Positions 26,294 to 35,074 are shown, numbered from the stretch's first letter. The stretch: 43,557 bases of DNA from Akkermansiaceae bacterium (GCA_903908495.1 CAIVSK010000247.1:1-43557), one strand, 5' to 3'. The notes: generated by a model not told the origin, from the sequence alone. Made by a program: numbers and translations.

Positions 26294-27703
26294 CTACATG
26301 CTTTCCTTGGCGCGCAGGTCGGTGATTTGCGGGTCGTAGATATTGAACTCGATGCGGTTGAAGGCAGCGAGCTTGAAGGTGGCTGTGCCGAAGAGTTGGC
26401 TGTGGCCGGTGAGGGTCTCCGAGGTCAGCGCATCGAGACAAAACACCAGCGACGAACCGTCGCCGAACCAGGCCCGCACATCGCCATTGCGGCGGATCGG
26501 CTCTTCCAGCGAGGCGGGTTTGAGGACGATGTTGCGGACGCGGGCCACCGGTAGTTTCACATCGGCAAACCGGGTTTTGATCGTGATGATGCCATCGACA
26601 ATCGAGGTCACCTCGCCGCGGATCGAATCGCCGTTGCGCAGCTTCATGCGGCCTTCCTCGGCGGGTTTGGGTTTGGACTCGGGCTTCGTCTCGGGAATGG
26701 CGAGGCCGCGCTGCAAGCGCAAATTCATGCCCATGCCCATGCCCTGCATGGCGGCTTCCTCGTCGGCGGCTTCCTCCGACGCCCCGTCCCAAGCCGCAAC
26801 TTTGATGGCGGAAATGCGCAGCGTCTCCTTGCCCTGCGGCACAAACTGGATGAATTTGCCGAACTTGCCCTTGGCCACGCCTGGGTCTTTCCACACCGCA
26901 CCGCAGCGGCCATTGACGTATAGGCAAATCTTGCCCGACGTGCGACTGGCCCGCACCTCGAGGCGGACTTTTTCATTTTCCTTGAATTCCGGAATGTTCG
27001 CCACATCGCCGAACTGCATGGCGGCATTCTGGCGGCGAATGGTGGCGTAATTGCCCTGGCAACTGATCTGATAGCCGACGGCCGGACTCTCCGAGCTAAC
27101 ATCCTCGGCAAAGAAATTGAAGTTGAGCATCAGACTGCCGCGCCAGGCGACATCAAAGCCGATGACACACTCGTCGGGCAAGCCCACGTCCCTGCCGATC
27201 GCCACACCCGAGCTTGTGCGCAACGCACCGTTCTCATAGGTCCAGGCGGCCACCTTGGCGGATTGGGTCCAGCCGTCCAAGCCGGTCGGTCCACTGAACA
27301 CCAGCGCGGGCCGGGCATCGATGGCGACGTCTCTAACCATGACGCGGCGGAAGCCCAGACGCCCGGCATACCAAGTGTCGAGGGTGACGGTATCGTCGGT
27401 CACCGCGGCGACCTGCCCCCTCACGGTATCCCCATTCATCAGCGTGACGGTGGCCTCGTGGGTCGCGTTGAACTCCGGCAGCGTCGCGGGCAGCGTCACT
27501 TCCAACACACTCTTCAGCCAGAACGGCGTCGGCTTTTCAAGGATGGGGGAATTCCACACCAAGCGGTCCGCGCTGAGGGCACCGAGGGAGCCGGAGAGCT
27601 GGTCCATCGTGGTGTTGGCGAAACGGATGATGGACGGCTGCGGCTCGGCGGTCACGCTGACCAGCGAGGCGGCTAAAACCACAAGGGCGAGGCGGGGTTT
27701 CAT
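26294..27703 (-). CDS. Secreted LamG-like protein with NGD-repeat motifs (paralogue 3)
   Basis: Last gene of a six-gene overlapping operon. The 469-residue product has a signal peptide (MKPRLALVVLAASLVSVTA). Two copies of a ~45-residue beta motif are clear: VTLMNGDTVRGQVAAVTDD...DTWYAGRL and MKLRNGDSIRGEVTSIVDG...KTRFADVKLP. The motif resembles the (L)xNGDxLxGxV...TxFAG pattern also seen in DUF481-type surface proteins and may be an Sm/SH3-like barrel. Between them is a concanavalin/LamG-like domain (FSGPTGLDGWTQ, ICLYVNGRCGAVWKDP). A Met/Glu-rich linker (MQGMGMGMNL, then KPESKPKPAEEG) joins the parts. Its ATG overlaps the stop of the preceding gene by 4 bp. Probably periplasmic or surface-exposed; function unknown. 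Confidence 0.75.
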   Translation of the reverse strand: MKPRLALVVLAASLVSVTAEPQPSIIRFANTTMDQLSGSLGALSADRLVWNSPILEKPTPFWLKSVLEVTLPATLPEFNATHEATVTLMNGDTVRGQVAAVTDDTVTLDTWYAGRLGFRRVMVRDVAIDARPALVFSGPTGLDGWTQSAKVAAWTYENGALRTSSGVAIGRDVGLPDECVIGFDVAWRGSLMLNFNFFAEDVSSESPAVGYQISCQGNYATIRRQNAAMQFGDVANIPEFKENEKVRLEVRASRTSGKICLYVNGRCGAVWKDPGVAKGKFGKFIQFVPQGKETLRISAIKVAAWDGASEEAADEEAAMQGMGMGMNLRLQRGLAIPETKPESKPKPAEEGRMKLRNGDSIRGEVTSIVDGIITIKTRFADVKLPVARVRNIVLKPASLEEPIRRNGDVRAWFGDGSSLVFCLDALTSETLTGHSQLFGTATFKLAAFNRIEFNIYDPQITDLRAKESM

Positions 27704-29067
27704 GGTTGTGGGGCCTCCTTGGATTTGGCACTGATGCGTTCAAAGGCGGTGATGCCGTCACGCTGGAGCGTTAACTTTCCTAACGATTGGTGAGTGGCCT
27801 CGACCTGCTCGCCGGCGAAGGCGCAGGCAGAGACGTGGAGTGAGCCACCGCCACGCAGTTGTAGAATGAACGGATCCTTGGCGGCATCGGCGGGGGCGTC
27901 CTTCTTGCCGACGACAAAGAAGACCGTGGAAATCTCCGCCTCGGGCACCTCGATGGCCTCGTCCTGAAACGCGCTCTTGAACACGTAGAGCAAGCCTTCC
28001 GGGCCTTTCTTCACCTCCACCAGCTTGCCGCTGAAGCGCTCGGACTTGCTGCCGATGAGCACATCCTTGGTCACATCGCCGCGATCCTCACTGCGGCGGC
28101 GCTCGCCCTTGAGATTCCAATCGAGCACTTCAATGTTGCTGAACTGGAGGGAGGAAGCCTCGTCGATCATGCTCTCAATGATGACGCCGTTGGCATCCGG
28201 CGCCTTGTCTAACGGATCCTTGAACGGGCCTTCCGGTTCGTCGTTGAGGTAAAGCTGCAGATTGCGGCCGACGCGGTCGACGCGGATTTCAATCGTCACG
28301 TGCTTGCCCGGATATAGCTTCGGCGGCCGGGCGAGGGTGGTGATGGTGGTATAGCGCTTGCCGCTGGACGCCTCGCGCTTGATTTCGATGCCGGCGGAAT
28401 TGAATGTCAGGTAGTAGCGGTCCAGCGGGGTCTCGCCGGTGCCCGGGGCCGCGGCGAAGTAGACCTTGATGTTAGGCTCGCTGACCCAACTCAGCTTGAA
28501 GCGGAAAACGAACTGCTGCGGCAGATCGAGTTGGCGGCTGATGCGGCCGCTGCCGCGCACGTGAAACGATCCGTCACTGAACGACCAGTGCTCCGAGGTG
28601 GCCGGCTCGCGTGACCAACCGTTAAGACCGTCCGGTCCGGCATAGATCGACTTTTCCTGGTGCACGCCAAGCTGGAGTGAATGGATTTGTGCGCGGGGGA
28701 TGACGAAATGGCCGGCGATGCTCGAATTGAGCGTCAGGTTCTGCTCGTCAGCCGCCTCGACGTCGCCTGGTAAAACATCTCCGTTGACGAGCGTGACGCC
28801 GCAGGTCGCGGCGTCGGGCTTGGTGGAGTGATCGCTGAACACGACTTTGCGAATACTATTGGGCTTGAGGGGGACCGGATCCGGCGAGAGCGGGGTTTCC
28901 AACAGCACCGAGCCGTCGGCGTTGATAGCCCGGACGCAGCCGGATAGCCGCTCGCTGCCCTCGAGCAACAACTCGTCGGCCGCGAGCGGCGGAGCGGCGA
29001 CGCCAGCGAGGCAAGCCAGCGCCATGGCGGTCATGGCCAGTTTGTTAGAATTGCGGATCCCAGTCAT
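27700..29067 (-). CDS. Secreted LamG-like protein with NGD-repeat motifs (paralogue 2)
   Basis: The 455-residue paralogue of its two neighbours has the same order of parts: signal peptide (MTAMALACLAGVAAPPLAA), an N-terminal motif (LSGCVRAINADGSVLLETP), a second with VTLVNGDVLPGDVEA...SSIAGHFVIPR, a LamG-like domain (YAGPDGLNGWSREP, LYLNDEPEGPFKDPLD) and a C-terminal motif SERFSGKLVEVKK. The start may be 29067 or the ATG at 29034, which gives a tidier signal peptide; with 29067 it overlaps the upstream gene by 23 bp. Its stop overlaps the next start as ATGA. The three paralogues probably arose by tandem duplication and may form a complex on the cell surface; this is inference. Confidence 0.75.
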   Translation of the reverse strand: MTGIRNSNKLAMTAMALACLAGVAAPPLAADELLLEGSERLSGCVRAINADGSVLLETPLSPDPVPLKPNSIRKVVFSDHSTKPDAATCGVTLVNGDVLPGDVEAADEQNLTLNSSIAGHFVIPRAQIHSLQLGVHQEKSIYAGPDGLNGWSREPATSEHWSFSDGSFHVRGSGRISRQLDLPQQFVFRFKLSWVSEPNIKVYFAAAPGTGETPLDRYYLTFNSAGIEIKREASSGKRYTTITTLARPPKLYPGKHVTIEIRVDRVGRNLQLYLNDEPEGPFKDPLDKAPDANGVIIESMIDEASSLQFSNIEVLDWNLKGERRRSEDRGDVTKDVLIGSKSERFSGKLVEVKKGPEGLLYVFKSAFQDEAIEVPEAEISTVFFVVGKKDAPADAAKDPFILQLRGGGSLHVSACAFAGEQVEATHQSLGKLTLQRDGITAFERISAKSKEAPQP

Positions 29068-30733
29068 CGAGAAAATTGTTAGATGGTTGAAAGTCGAGGA
29101 TTACGGCGGATTCGAGTTTGAGGTTGATTTCGCCGGCGTAAGGCGTGAGGAGTTTGAGGCAGCTGGCATCGCCGGCGAGTGGCTTGCCGCTGATATTGCC
29201 GATGGGATCGAGGTGGATGATGACGCGCTCGGCGGCGGCTTCCGCGGGTTTGGATAGGCTGTCGGCGGCGAAGCGGACCTCGGCGATTTGCTCCAGGGGG
29301 AGGGCGAAATTGCCGAATTTCCCGTGCAGGTGGAGCTTGCCGTTTTGGAAGTCGGTGACTTTGCCGGAGAAGCGATCGGTGCCGTTGGCTAACAGCACGA
29401 TATCCTGATCGTCCACCTGCATGCTGCGAGCCGAATCAGGCATGCCGTTCCACTCGGCGATGACCACATCGGAAACCCGCAGCGGCGAGTTTTCCATCTG
29501 GGTGAGGAAGCCGATGCCGCCGCCCTTGCCGGCGTAACCCGCATCTTGGGTCAGGCCCGGTTCTGCCCATTGCATGGAGAACTCGCCATCGACGTAGAGC
29601 ATGATGGTGCCCTTGATCCGGTCGCAGCGGAGTTCGAAGGCGGCCGCCCCGGTTTCCGGCAAGCGGATGCTTGGGTTGTTGGCTTGGATGCGCTCCATGG
29701 TCGGATTGCCCTTGTCATCGAAGCCGCAACGCAGCAACACCGCGTAGCCCGAGTTGATCTGGAGGATATAACTGTTGCCGAAGAGTTGCGGGAAACTGGA
29801 TGGATCGCCGGGCCCGAAACCATTCTGCATCATGCGCCGCTTGGCCTCTTCCCTGGCTTTTGCCTCGTCGCCATCTTTGGCGGCGGCTGGCTTGACCGGG
29901 CGGGCGAAATCCGCGTGAAAAGCCAGACAGACCATGAGCCGGTTGCGCCAGGCCAGATTGAAGCGCAGGATCGAGCGGTCAGTCATGCCCGTCTTGCGCA
30001 GCAATGCGGTGCAACCCTGCTTTTGATTCCAATACCACGCCGCACCCGAGAACTCCCAGCGCGGGATGGCTGATTTTTTCGCGGCCTTGACCTTGCCATC
30101 ATCCTCGCCATCGGCAGCAGCGTCCTGCTCCCCGTTGGCGTCCTCAACGGCCGCCTCGACTGCGGCGTCCTTGTCCTTGTCCGCATCCTTGTCCTTGTCC
30201 TTGTCGGCATCCTTGTCCGCCGCGGCCGCCGCGGCCGCCGCGGCCGCCGCGGCCGGGATGCCATCGGGAAACTCGGGATTGGTCATCAGCCAGCCGTCCT
30301 CGGAGTAGGGGCCATGATAGAGCACCCGCCCGCCCAGCGGCAGCGGCGCAATCATGCCCACCAGCTTGCGCGGCAGGTGCATCACTCCGGCAAACGTGGT
30401 GTCCACGGTGACCGACTCGTCATCCAGCGCGATGAGGGTGCCGGGAATGCGGTCGCCGTTGATCAAGGCGACGTGCGCAATGGATTCGTTGGACTTCTCG
30501 GGACGTCCGGAGCGCAGGATGATCTTCTGGATTTGGGTGGATTTGAACTCGCCGGGAGCCGTTAGGTCCGGACGTTGCCACACCGCCAGTCCGCCTGCTT
30601 TGATGCCTTGGAACGAACCGTGCAATTGGTCGCCATTGACAAAGCGCAACAAATCCTGGCGTGGCTGGGCAGGCACGGCTGCGAGCACTCCGGGGATGCT
30701 GGCTAACAATGAAAGGCAGAGCGGGCGGATCAT
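29045..30733 (-). CDS. Secreted LamG-like protein with NGD-repeat motifs and poly-Ala/Lys-Asp linker (paralogue 1)
   Basis: The 562-residue member of the paralogous trio. The ATG at 30733 gives a signal peptide (MIRPLCLSLLASIPGVLAA) and overlaps the stop of the upstream gene as ATGA; the longer open frame to 30877 is out of keeping. NGD motifs occur at residues 33-35 (FVNGDQLHGSF), 92-94 (LINGDRIPGTL...TTFAGVMHLPR) and near the C terminus (LLANGTDRFSGKV). A LamG-like domain fills the middle (GTIMLYVDGEFSMQW). Unlike its paralogues it carries a charged low-complexity insert: 12 alanines (161-172) followed by Asp-Lys repeats and an acidic stretch to ~215, placed just before the LamG domain. Function unknown; secretion and operon position suggest an envelope complex. 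Confidence 0.75.
   Translation of the reverse strand: MIRPLCLSLLASIPGVLAAVPAQPRQDLLRFVNGDQLHGSFQGIKAGGLAVWQRPDLTAPGEFKSTQIQKIILRSGRPEKSNESIAHVALINGDRIPGTLIALDDESVTVDTTFAGVMHLPRKLVGMIAPLPLGGRVLYHGPYSEDGWLMTNPEFPDGIPAAAAAAAAAAAADKDADKDKDKDADKDKDAAVEAAVEDANGEQDAAADGEDDGKVKAAKKSAIPRWEFSGAAWYWNQKQGCTALLRKTGMTDRSILRFNLAWRNRLMVCLAFHADFARPVKPAAAKDGDEAKAREEAKRRMMQNGFGPGDPSSFPQLFGNSYILQINSGYAVLLRCGFDDKGNPTMERIQANNPSIRLPETGAAAFELRCDRIKGTIMLYVDGEFSMQWAEPGLTQDAGYAGKGGGIGFLTQMENSPLRVSDVVIAEWNGMPDSARSMQVDDQDIVLLANGTDRFSGKVTDFQNGKLHLHGKFGNFALPLEQIAEVRFAADSLSKPAEAAAERVIIHLDPIGNISGKPLAGDASCLKLLTPYAGEINLKLESAVILDFQPSNNFLDDWDPQF
30164..30253. repeat. In-frame microsatellite coding Ala tract and Asp-Lys repeats
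   Basis: Repeated 9-bp CCGCGGCCG units (30218-30253) code for 12 alanines, and adjacent 6-bp TTGTCC-type units (30164-30217) code for Asp-Lys. Unit lengths are multiples of three, so slippage would change linker length without breaking the frame. Confidence 0.85.
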
Positions 30734-31713
30734 TTTTCGTAGATGGGCAGGTACCGGTAATTGAGGGCCAACGAAAGCAAGGCCCCGGCGGTATTGAACG
30801 AGGCACCCTGGTTTCCCGGGAACGCGCCCTCGCGGTTTTGAATGGTGCTGAGGTAGCGGATGTTGCGGGCGTTCCACTCGCGCCAGGCGTCGTCATCGGC
30901 GTGAAACAGCGCTTGGGACATGTAGTACTCGTAGTAGTAGGGGTAATACCTCTCGCGATAATCGAGGTTCTTTTTCAGATACTCCAAACTCGTCTTGTAC
31001 GCCTTGGTGTCTGTCTCCTTGGCCAGCGACGAGCACAGCACGCCAATGGCCGTGAGTGTCGGCTTGCCGCCAAACGAGGAAGTATATCCATAAGACCCCT
31101 CGCTGCTGCGGCATTTTGCCAGAAACGCGAGCCCTTTCTTGATGGCTTCGTCGGGCACCGGAATGCCGGCGTTGCGCGCGGCAAACAGGGTCACCATGTT
31201 GCAACCGGTCACGGTGGTGTCCGCATCGGTCGATTGCGGGGTGTAGCGCCAAGCGCCCAGGCGATTGCGCTTCTGGGCACTGAGAATGAGCTCCACCGCC
31301 TTTTTCAAGGCCGGCGCGATCTTCGGATTGTCGATGACCCCGTAGGCCTCGGCCAATGCCTTGGTGGCGAAGGCGTGATTGTACATGCTCGACCCGATGT
31401 AGCCGTTAGAGGCATCCTGCTGGGTGAGGATATAATCGATGCCGCGGCGCATGACCTTGGCGTATGGGCCGTTGGTCGGATCCTCGCCGTGAGCCAGAAA
31501 GGCGGCGACACACAGCCCGACGGCCGCCGGTTCGGAACCGGTGCTATCGTTCCATGAGCCGTGTTCGTTCTGGGCTTTGGCGAGGTATTGAAGCCCCTTC
31601 TCGTAGATCGACTCAGCCTGCGGCGGAACCGTGTCGTCCTGGCGATGAGTCAAGTCCTGAGCGCAAGCCAGCGCCGCCGATGCCAAGATGATAATTGTTG
31701 GGTAGCTGCGCAT
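30730..31713 (-). CDS. Secreted terpene-cyclase-fold (squalene-hopene-cyclase/prenyltransferase-like) repeat protein
   Basis: A 327-residue exported protein (signal MRSYPTIIILASAALACA) made of alpha/alpha-toroid repeats as in prenyltransferase beta subunits and squalene cyclases: GLQYLAKAQNEHGSWND, GIDYILTQQDASNGYIG, AVELILSAQKRNRLGAWRY, GLAFLAKCRSSEGSYGY and NIRYLSTIQNREGAFPG. It lacks the DxDD cyclase motif and is too short for a hopene cyclase, so it is probably a binding or scaffold protein. Proteins of this kind commonly accompany DUF4175-like and MoxR/vWA genes in Planctomycetes and Verrucomicrobiota. It follows the small secreted protein after 35 bp that hold short heptamers, and its stop overlaps the next start. 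Confidence 0.8.
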   Translation of the reverse strand: MRSYPTIIILASAALACAQDLTHRQDDTVPPQAESIYEKGLQYLAKAQNEHGSWNDSTGSEPAAVGLCVAAFLAHGEDPTNGPYAKVMRRGIDYILTQQDASNGYIGSSMYNHAFATKALAEAYGVIDNPKIAPALKKAVELILSAQKRNRLGAWRYTPQSTDADTTVTGCNMVTLFAARNAGIPVPDEAIKKGLAFLAKCRSSEGSYGYTSSFGGKPTLTAIGVLCSSLAKETDTKAYKTSLEYLKKNLDYRERYYPYYYEYYMSQALFHADDDAWREWNARNIRYLSTIQNREGAFPGNQGASFNTAGALLSLALNYRYLPIYEK

Positions 31714-31722
31714 AATTCCTAT

Positions 31723-31750
31723 AACTGATAACCAATAACCAATAACTCTT
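31723..31750. repeat. Short heptamer array (four units, AACCAAT type)
   Basis: Four 7-bp units in a row (AACTGAT, AACCAAT, AACCAAT, AACTCTT) fill the only gap inside the six-gene operon and run into the stop codon of the upstream gene. They have the same period as the 22-unit array at 17061 but a different sequence. Confidence 0.6.
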
Positions 31751-32399
31751 ACTTCACCTTTTTCTCCAAGCCGCGATTGTAGGCGTCGAGCGCCTTGCGG
31801 AATTCCTCGGGCAGGGCGTGGCCTGCGGCACCGGCGGCCTTGGGGATGCGCCGGATCTCGCTCTTGCCATCGCCCGCAGCCCCGCTGGGGTCGTTGGCGG
31901 CGTCCGAATCACCCGTCATCCCCTGGCCGCCCTGATCGCCGGGCTTTTTGCCTTTGCCATCCTTTTTATCGCCTTCCTTGCCCTCGCCTTCCTCCATCAT
32001 TTTTCCCATCATGTCCATCATGGCGCTGCCGGGCTTGCCGCCGCCCTGTTGTTTCTGGCGCTCCTTGGTGGCTTCATAAATTTTTTCGATCACATCGGTC
32101 TGGGCGGCGAGGGTGCGGCCGCCGGTATCGTAGTCGGCGAGCCAATCGGTGGCCTCGTCCATGATGCCTTCCACTTCCTTGAACATGTCGATGACCTTGG
32201 GGATGGTTTGCTCGATGGTGAGTTGTTGGACATCGGCGGAGAGTTCGTCCTGATCGTCAGCCACCTTGGTGGAACCCTCATGGTGCTTGGCGACGGGGTC
32301 CTCCGGCTTGGCGTCCGCGGCGGGCGGTTCGGATGCAGCCCATGCGGTGGCCGCCAGGGCCAGGCAGGTTGCAGTTAGGGTTAGGCGGAGGTGGTTCAT
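31749..32399 (-). CDS. Small secreted charged protein of the envelope operon
   Basis: The 216-residue product has a signal peptide (MNHLRLTLTATCLALAATAWA). A short helical part (DELSADVQQLTIEQTIPKVIDMFKEVEGIMDEATDWLADY) is followed by a Met/Lys/Gly/Asp-rich disordered region (MMDMMGKMMEEGEGKEGDKK) and a C-terminal helix LPEEFRKALDAYNRGLEKK. Helices of this last type close similar proteins found beside DUF4175-like genes. No enzymatic motif. Its ATG overlaps the stop of the DUF4175-like gene (32396-32399), so the pair is probably translated together and may bind one another in the periplasm. Confidence 0.7.
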   Translation of the reverse strand: MNHLRLTLTATCLALAATAWAASEPPAADAKPEDPVAKHHEGSTKVADDQDELSADVQQLTIEQTIPKVIDMFKEVEGIMDEATDWLADYDTGGRTLAAQTDVIEKIYEATKERQKQQGGGKPGSAMMDMMGKMMEEGEGKEGDKKDGKGKKPGDQGGQGMTGDSDAANDPSGAAGDGKSEIRRIPKAAGAAGHALPEEFRKALDAYNRGLEKKVK

Positions 32400-35074
32400 G
32401 GCTTGGGCGCGGGTTGAAGGGAACGGCGGAACTGTTCGAGGGCGCGGGTGCGGGCCCGCAGGTCCTGTTGCGTTTGGATCATTTTCATGACCCGCAGCAT
32501 GAACTCGAAATCGTCATCTTCGGGACTGGCACCGCCACCGTCGCCGCCGCCGCCCTGCTGGTCTTTTTTCATTTCGCCTTCGAGTTTCTTGGCCCATTCC
32601 GTGAGCTTGGCGGCCCAATCCGAGGCACCCTCGGTGGCGATGTACGATTGGTTGTCGCGCAGGCGGTTGCGGACGTCTTCCAGCCCAATATCAATCTTCG
32701 AGTCGCGCATCTCGTCAAAAATCTGCTTGAACGTGTCTTTCTCGGTGCGGGCGAAATAGTGTCCCAAGTCCTCCTGAATCCAGCGCACATCGCCAGCGGT
32801 GTCGGTTTGCTGGCGGTTGGCTTCCTTGAGGCGGCGGGCGTCCTTGGGATCGACCTCGCCGGGCTTGACGCCCAGAAAGATGGGGCTGGCAAAGGCCTCG
32901 ATCAAGGAACCTGCGACGGCGGTCTCCTCGGCCGCGGCTTTTTTCAAGCGGTTGACGAAGGTGCCGGCCTCCATTCGGCGGTTGGCATCGTTGGCCTTGT
33001 CGATGGCCTCCTTCATTTTTTCCACGACCTTGGCCTGCTCCTGTTTGGCTTTATCGACGTCCTTGCCGGTTTTTTCCGGGGTGTTGGATTGCTCCTGGGC
33101 ATCGGCCATTTTGCCTTCCACCTTGGGCATGTCCTGCTTGCCGAGTTCCTGCATGGACTTGAGCGACTCGGCCATTTTCTTGAGGGTGGCCTTGTCGATT
33201 TCGCCATTGCGGGCGGCATCCTTCATGAGTTGCTCGGTGCGCGCGGTGAGATCCTCCATCCGGCGGGTGGTTTCCGCCTCGGCCTGCTCCTGGGTGGCCA
33301 GACGCTTGCGATTTTCCTCTTTCTGGAGTTCTTCGCCGCCGAGGTCATCGAGGCGTTGGGTTTCGTCGAGTTGGCCTTCCTCGCGCCGGGCCAGGTCTTC
33401 CAGTTCGGTGATGACGCGGTCATACTGGCTCTTGAGCAATTGCGCGTGCTCGTCGCGAGTGAGCACATAAATGGTCAGCGGCTCGGAGTAGACCCGGCCA
33501 CGCCCCGGAAAATAATCCTCGGCGAAGCCACGCAGCGTGATTTTCTGCGGGGCAATCCCGAACGCCTTGGGCGAAAACGCAGCCGGGCGCGACACGTGCT
33601 GCTGCTGCGAGGCCCCTTCCACCAACTTCATTTCACCCTTGGCCGGCGCGTCGGCACTCGGCTTGGTGAATTCTCCAGACCACTCGATGCCCGCCAGCTT
33701 GATGCCAAAATCGTCCTCCGCGAGCACTTCAAAATCGAGGGTTTCCTCCGGCAGCATCACCTTTTGCCGCTCAATGCCCTGCAGATAGCAGGCGGGAGCG
33801 GAGTCGCCCAAGGCGTCCACCCGCAGCCGGAATCCCGCCTCTCCGGCCAGGCCGTATTGGTCCGTCCACGCAAAGGGAATCTCAAACGGCACCTTGCCAA
33901 CCTCAAAATCCGGTGTCAGCGAGTCGCAATCGTGCGGGGTGAGCACCCCCTCCAACGGCGTGTAGGGCGCAGGCGCGTCGGCCGCGGGAGTTGCCGACGG
34001 CTTGCCAGGGGCTGCCTCGGCATCGGCGGCCAGCAGCGCGCGGGTCGGCCCGTAGGTGGCGGTGGCAAGGGCGCGGTTGGTGGTCAGCTTGATGCGCACG
34101 TTGCTGCCGGCCACCGCGCTGAGCACACCGTTGCTCAGATCGACGGTTTGTTCCGGCAGTTCAAGGTAGGCGGGCGGCGTGACGCCGGCGCTCACCGCCT
34201 TGACCGACGGTCGCTGCAGCGGCTCGACTTTCAACTGGTGGAGGGCGTCGCCAATCCGAAACATCACCGTGCCGGGCTCCTGCTGGCCGGGAAAGGAAAA
34301 ATGATAGGCGTCGCCGTCGAGGCTGGCGCTCACGGCCGGTTGCAACCCGTAGCGGCCGCTGGCGCTGCCCGGGTGTTGCTCGGAATCCTTCGATAGCCGC
34401 AACAAAACATCGAACGCCTCCCCATACGGCACGGCCAGGTACCCCAACGGTTGCTCCAAGCGGGTGAAGGTGTAGCGTTCGGTGTCGGACAGCGGCATCA
34501 GCCAGCGCTTGAACGCGTTGATCCCGGCCCGCGGGGTCAACGTCAACACCGCAGTGGTCCCTCCCGCCAACACCAGCAAAGCCAGGGCCCAGCGCCGATG
34601 GCGGGGCGGCGGCAGCGCCTCATCCAGCGAGCGGCGGCCGGCCTCAGCAGCCACTACTTCCATCGCCGCCGCACGCAGCCGCGGCGACAGCGAGTCGGCA
34701 TTCTCGTGCTGGCTTTGCAGCTCGATGACGCCCAGCAGGCGGTCACCCAGGCCCGGGAAGCGGCGGGCAATCAAGCGCGCGAGCTGTGCCTCGCGGCGGT
34801 GCCGCCACACCCAGCGGTGCAGCCAAAACGGCGCGAACACGGCAAATAACGAGGTCCCGCCGATCAAAATGGCCAAGCGCACCATCTGCGGCGTGACCCA
34901 AATCCGGTCCAAGCCGTAAACCAACAAGAATGACACGAGCAAGCCGACCACGCCTGCGGCCATCGCCTCAAACACCTTCACCCGCCAAAGATGACGGCGG
35001 AAGGCCTCGAGCTGCCGGTGCAGCGACTCAGGAATGGCAACCGAAGGAGCGGGTGGGGGAGTGGGTTCGGTCAT
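32396..35074 (-). CDS. DUF4175-like membrane protein with long coiled coil
   Basis: First gene of the six-gene operon, about 892 residues from the ATG at 35074 (an upstream ATG at 35116 is possible; the longer frame to 35326 runs into lipA). It has two membrane helices near the N terminus (VFEAMAAGVVGLLVSFLLVYG and LAILIGGTSLFAVFAPFWL), a third after a charged stretch (RRWALALLVLAGGTTAVLTL), then a large periplasmic beta-rich part with Pro-rich strands, then a ~250-residue coiled coil rich in Glu, Lys and Gln (LEDLARREEGQLDETQRLDD, QAEAETTRRMEDLTARTEQL) and a Gly-rich tail. This arrangement fits DUF4175-type proteins of Planctomycetes and Verrucomicrobiota. Function unknown; a periplasm-spanning anchor for the secreted partners is my inference. 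Confidence 0.75.
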   Translation of the reverse strand: MTEPTPPPAPSVAIPESLHRQLEAFRRHLWRVKVFEAMAAGVVGLLVSFLLVYGLDRIWVTPQMVRLAILIGGTSLFAVFAPFWLHRWVWRHRREAQLARLIARRFPGLGDRLLGVIELQSQHENADSLSPRLRAAAMEVVAAEAGRRSLDEALPPPRHRRWALALLVLAGGTTAVLTLTPRAGINAFKRWLMPLSDTERYTFTRLEQPLGYLAVPYGEAFDVLLRLSKDSEQHPGSASGRYGLQPAVSASLDGDAYHFSFPGQQEPGTVMFRIGDALHQLKVEPLQRPSVKAVSAGVTPPAYLELPEQTVDLSNGVLSAVAGSNVRIKLTTNRALATATYGPTRALLAADAEAAPGKPSATPAADAPAPYTPLEGVLTPHDCDSLTPDFEVGKVPFEIPFAWTDQYGLAGEAGFRLRVDALGDSAPACYLQGIERQKVMLPEETLDFEVLAEDDFGIKLAGIEWSGEFTKPSADAPAKGEMKLVEGASQQQHVSRPAAFSPKAFGIAPQKITLRGFAEDYFPGRGRVYSEPLTIYVLTRDEHAQLLKSQYDRVITELEDLARREEGQLDETQRLDDLGGEELQKEENRKRLATQEQAEAETTRRMEDLTARTEQLMKDAARNGEIDKATLKKMAESLKSMQELGKQDMPKVEGKMADAQEQSNTPEKTGKDVDKAKQEQAKVVEKMKEAIDKANDANRRMEAGTFVNRLKKAAAEETAVAGSLIEAFASPIFLGVKPGEVDPKDARRLKEANRQQTDTAGDVRWIQEDLGHYFARTEKDTFKQIFDEMRDSKIDIGLEDVRNRLRDNQSYIATEGASDWAAKLTEWAKKLEGEMKKDQQGGGGDGGGASPEDDDFEFMLRVMKMIQTQQDLRARTRALEQFRRSLQPAPKP

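Noticed and set aside
25056-26927. Minus-strand open frame of 623 codons across lepA's start and the GT9 gene
   Set aside because: It runs antisense through GT9, overlaps the lepA start and the end of a LamG-like gene in a wrong frame, and reads as an Arg/Pro/Gln-rich nonsense string.
32333-34396. Long plus-strand open frame of 687 codons opposite the DUF4175-like gene
   Set aside because: It is the mirror of a GC-rich coding frame. The product is a Leu/Gly/Phe/His-rich string without domains, while the minus strand gives a coherent membrane/coiled-coil protein with coupled starts and stops.
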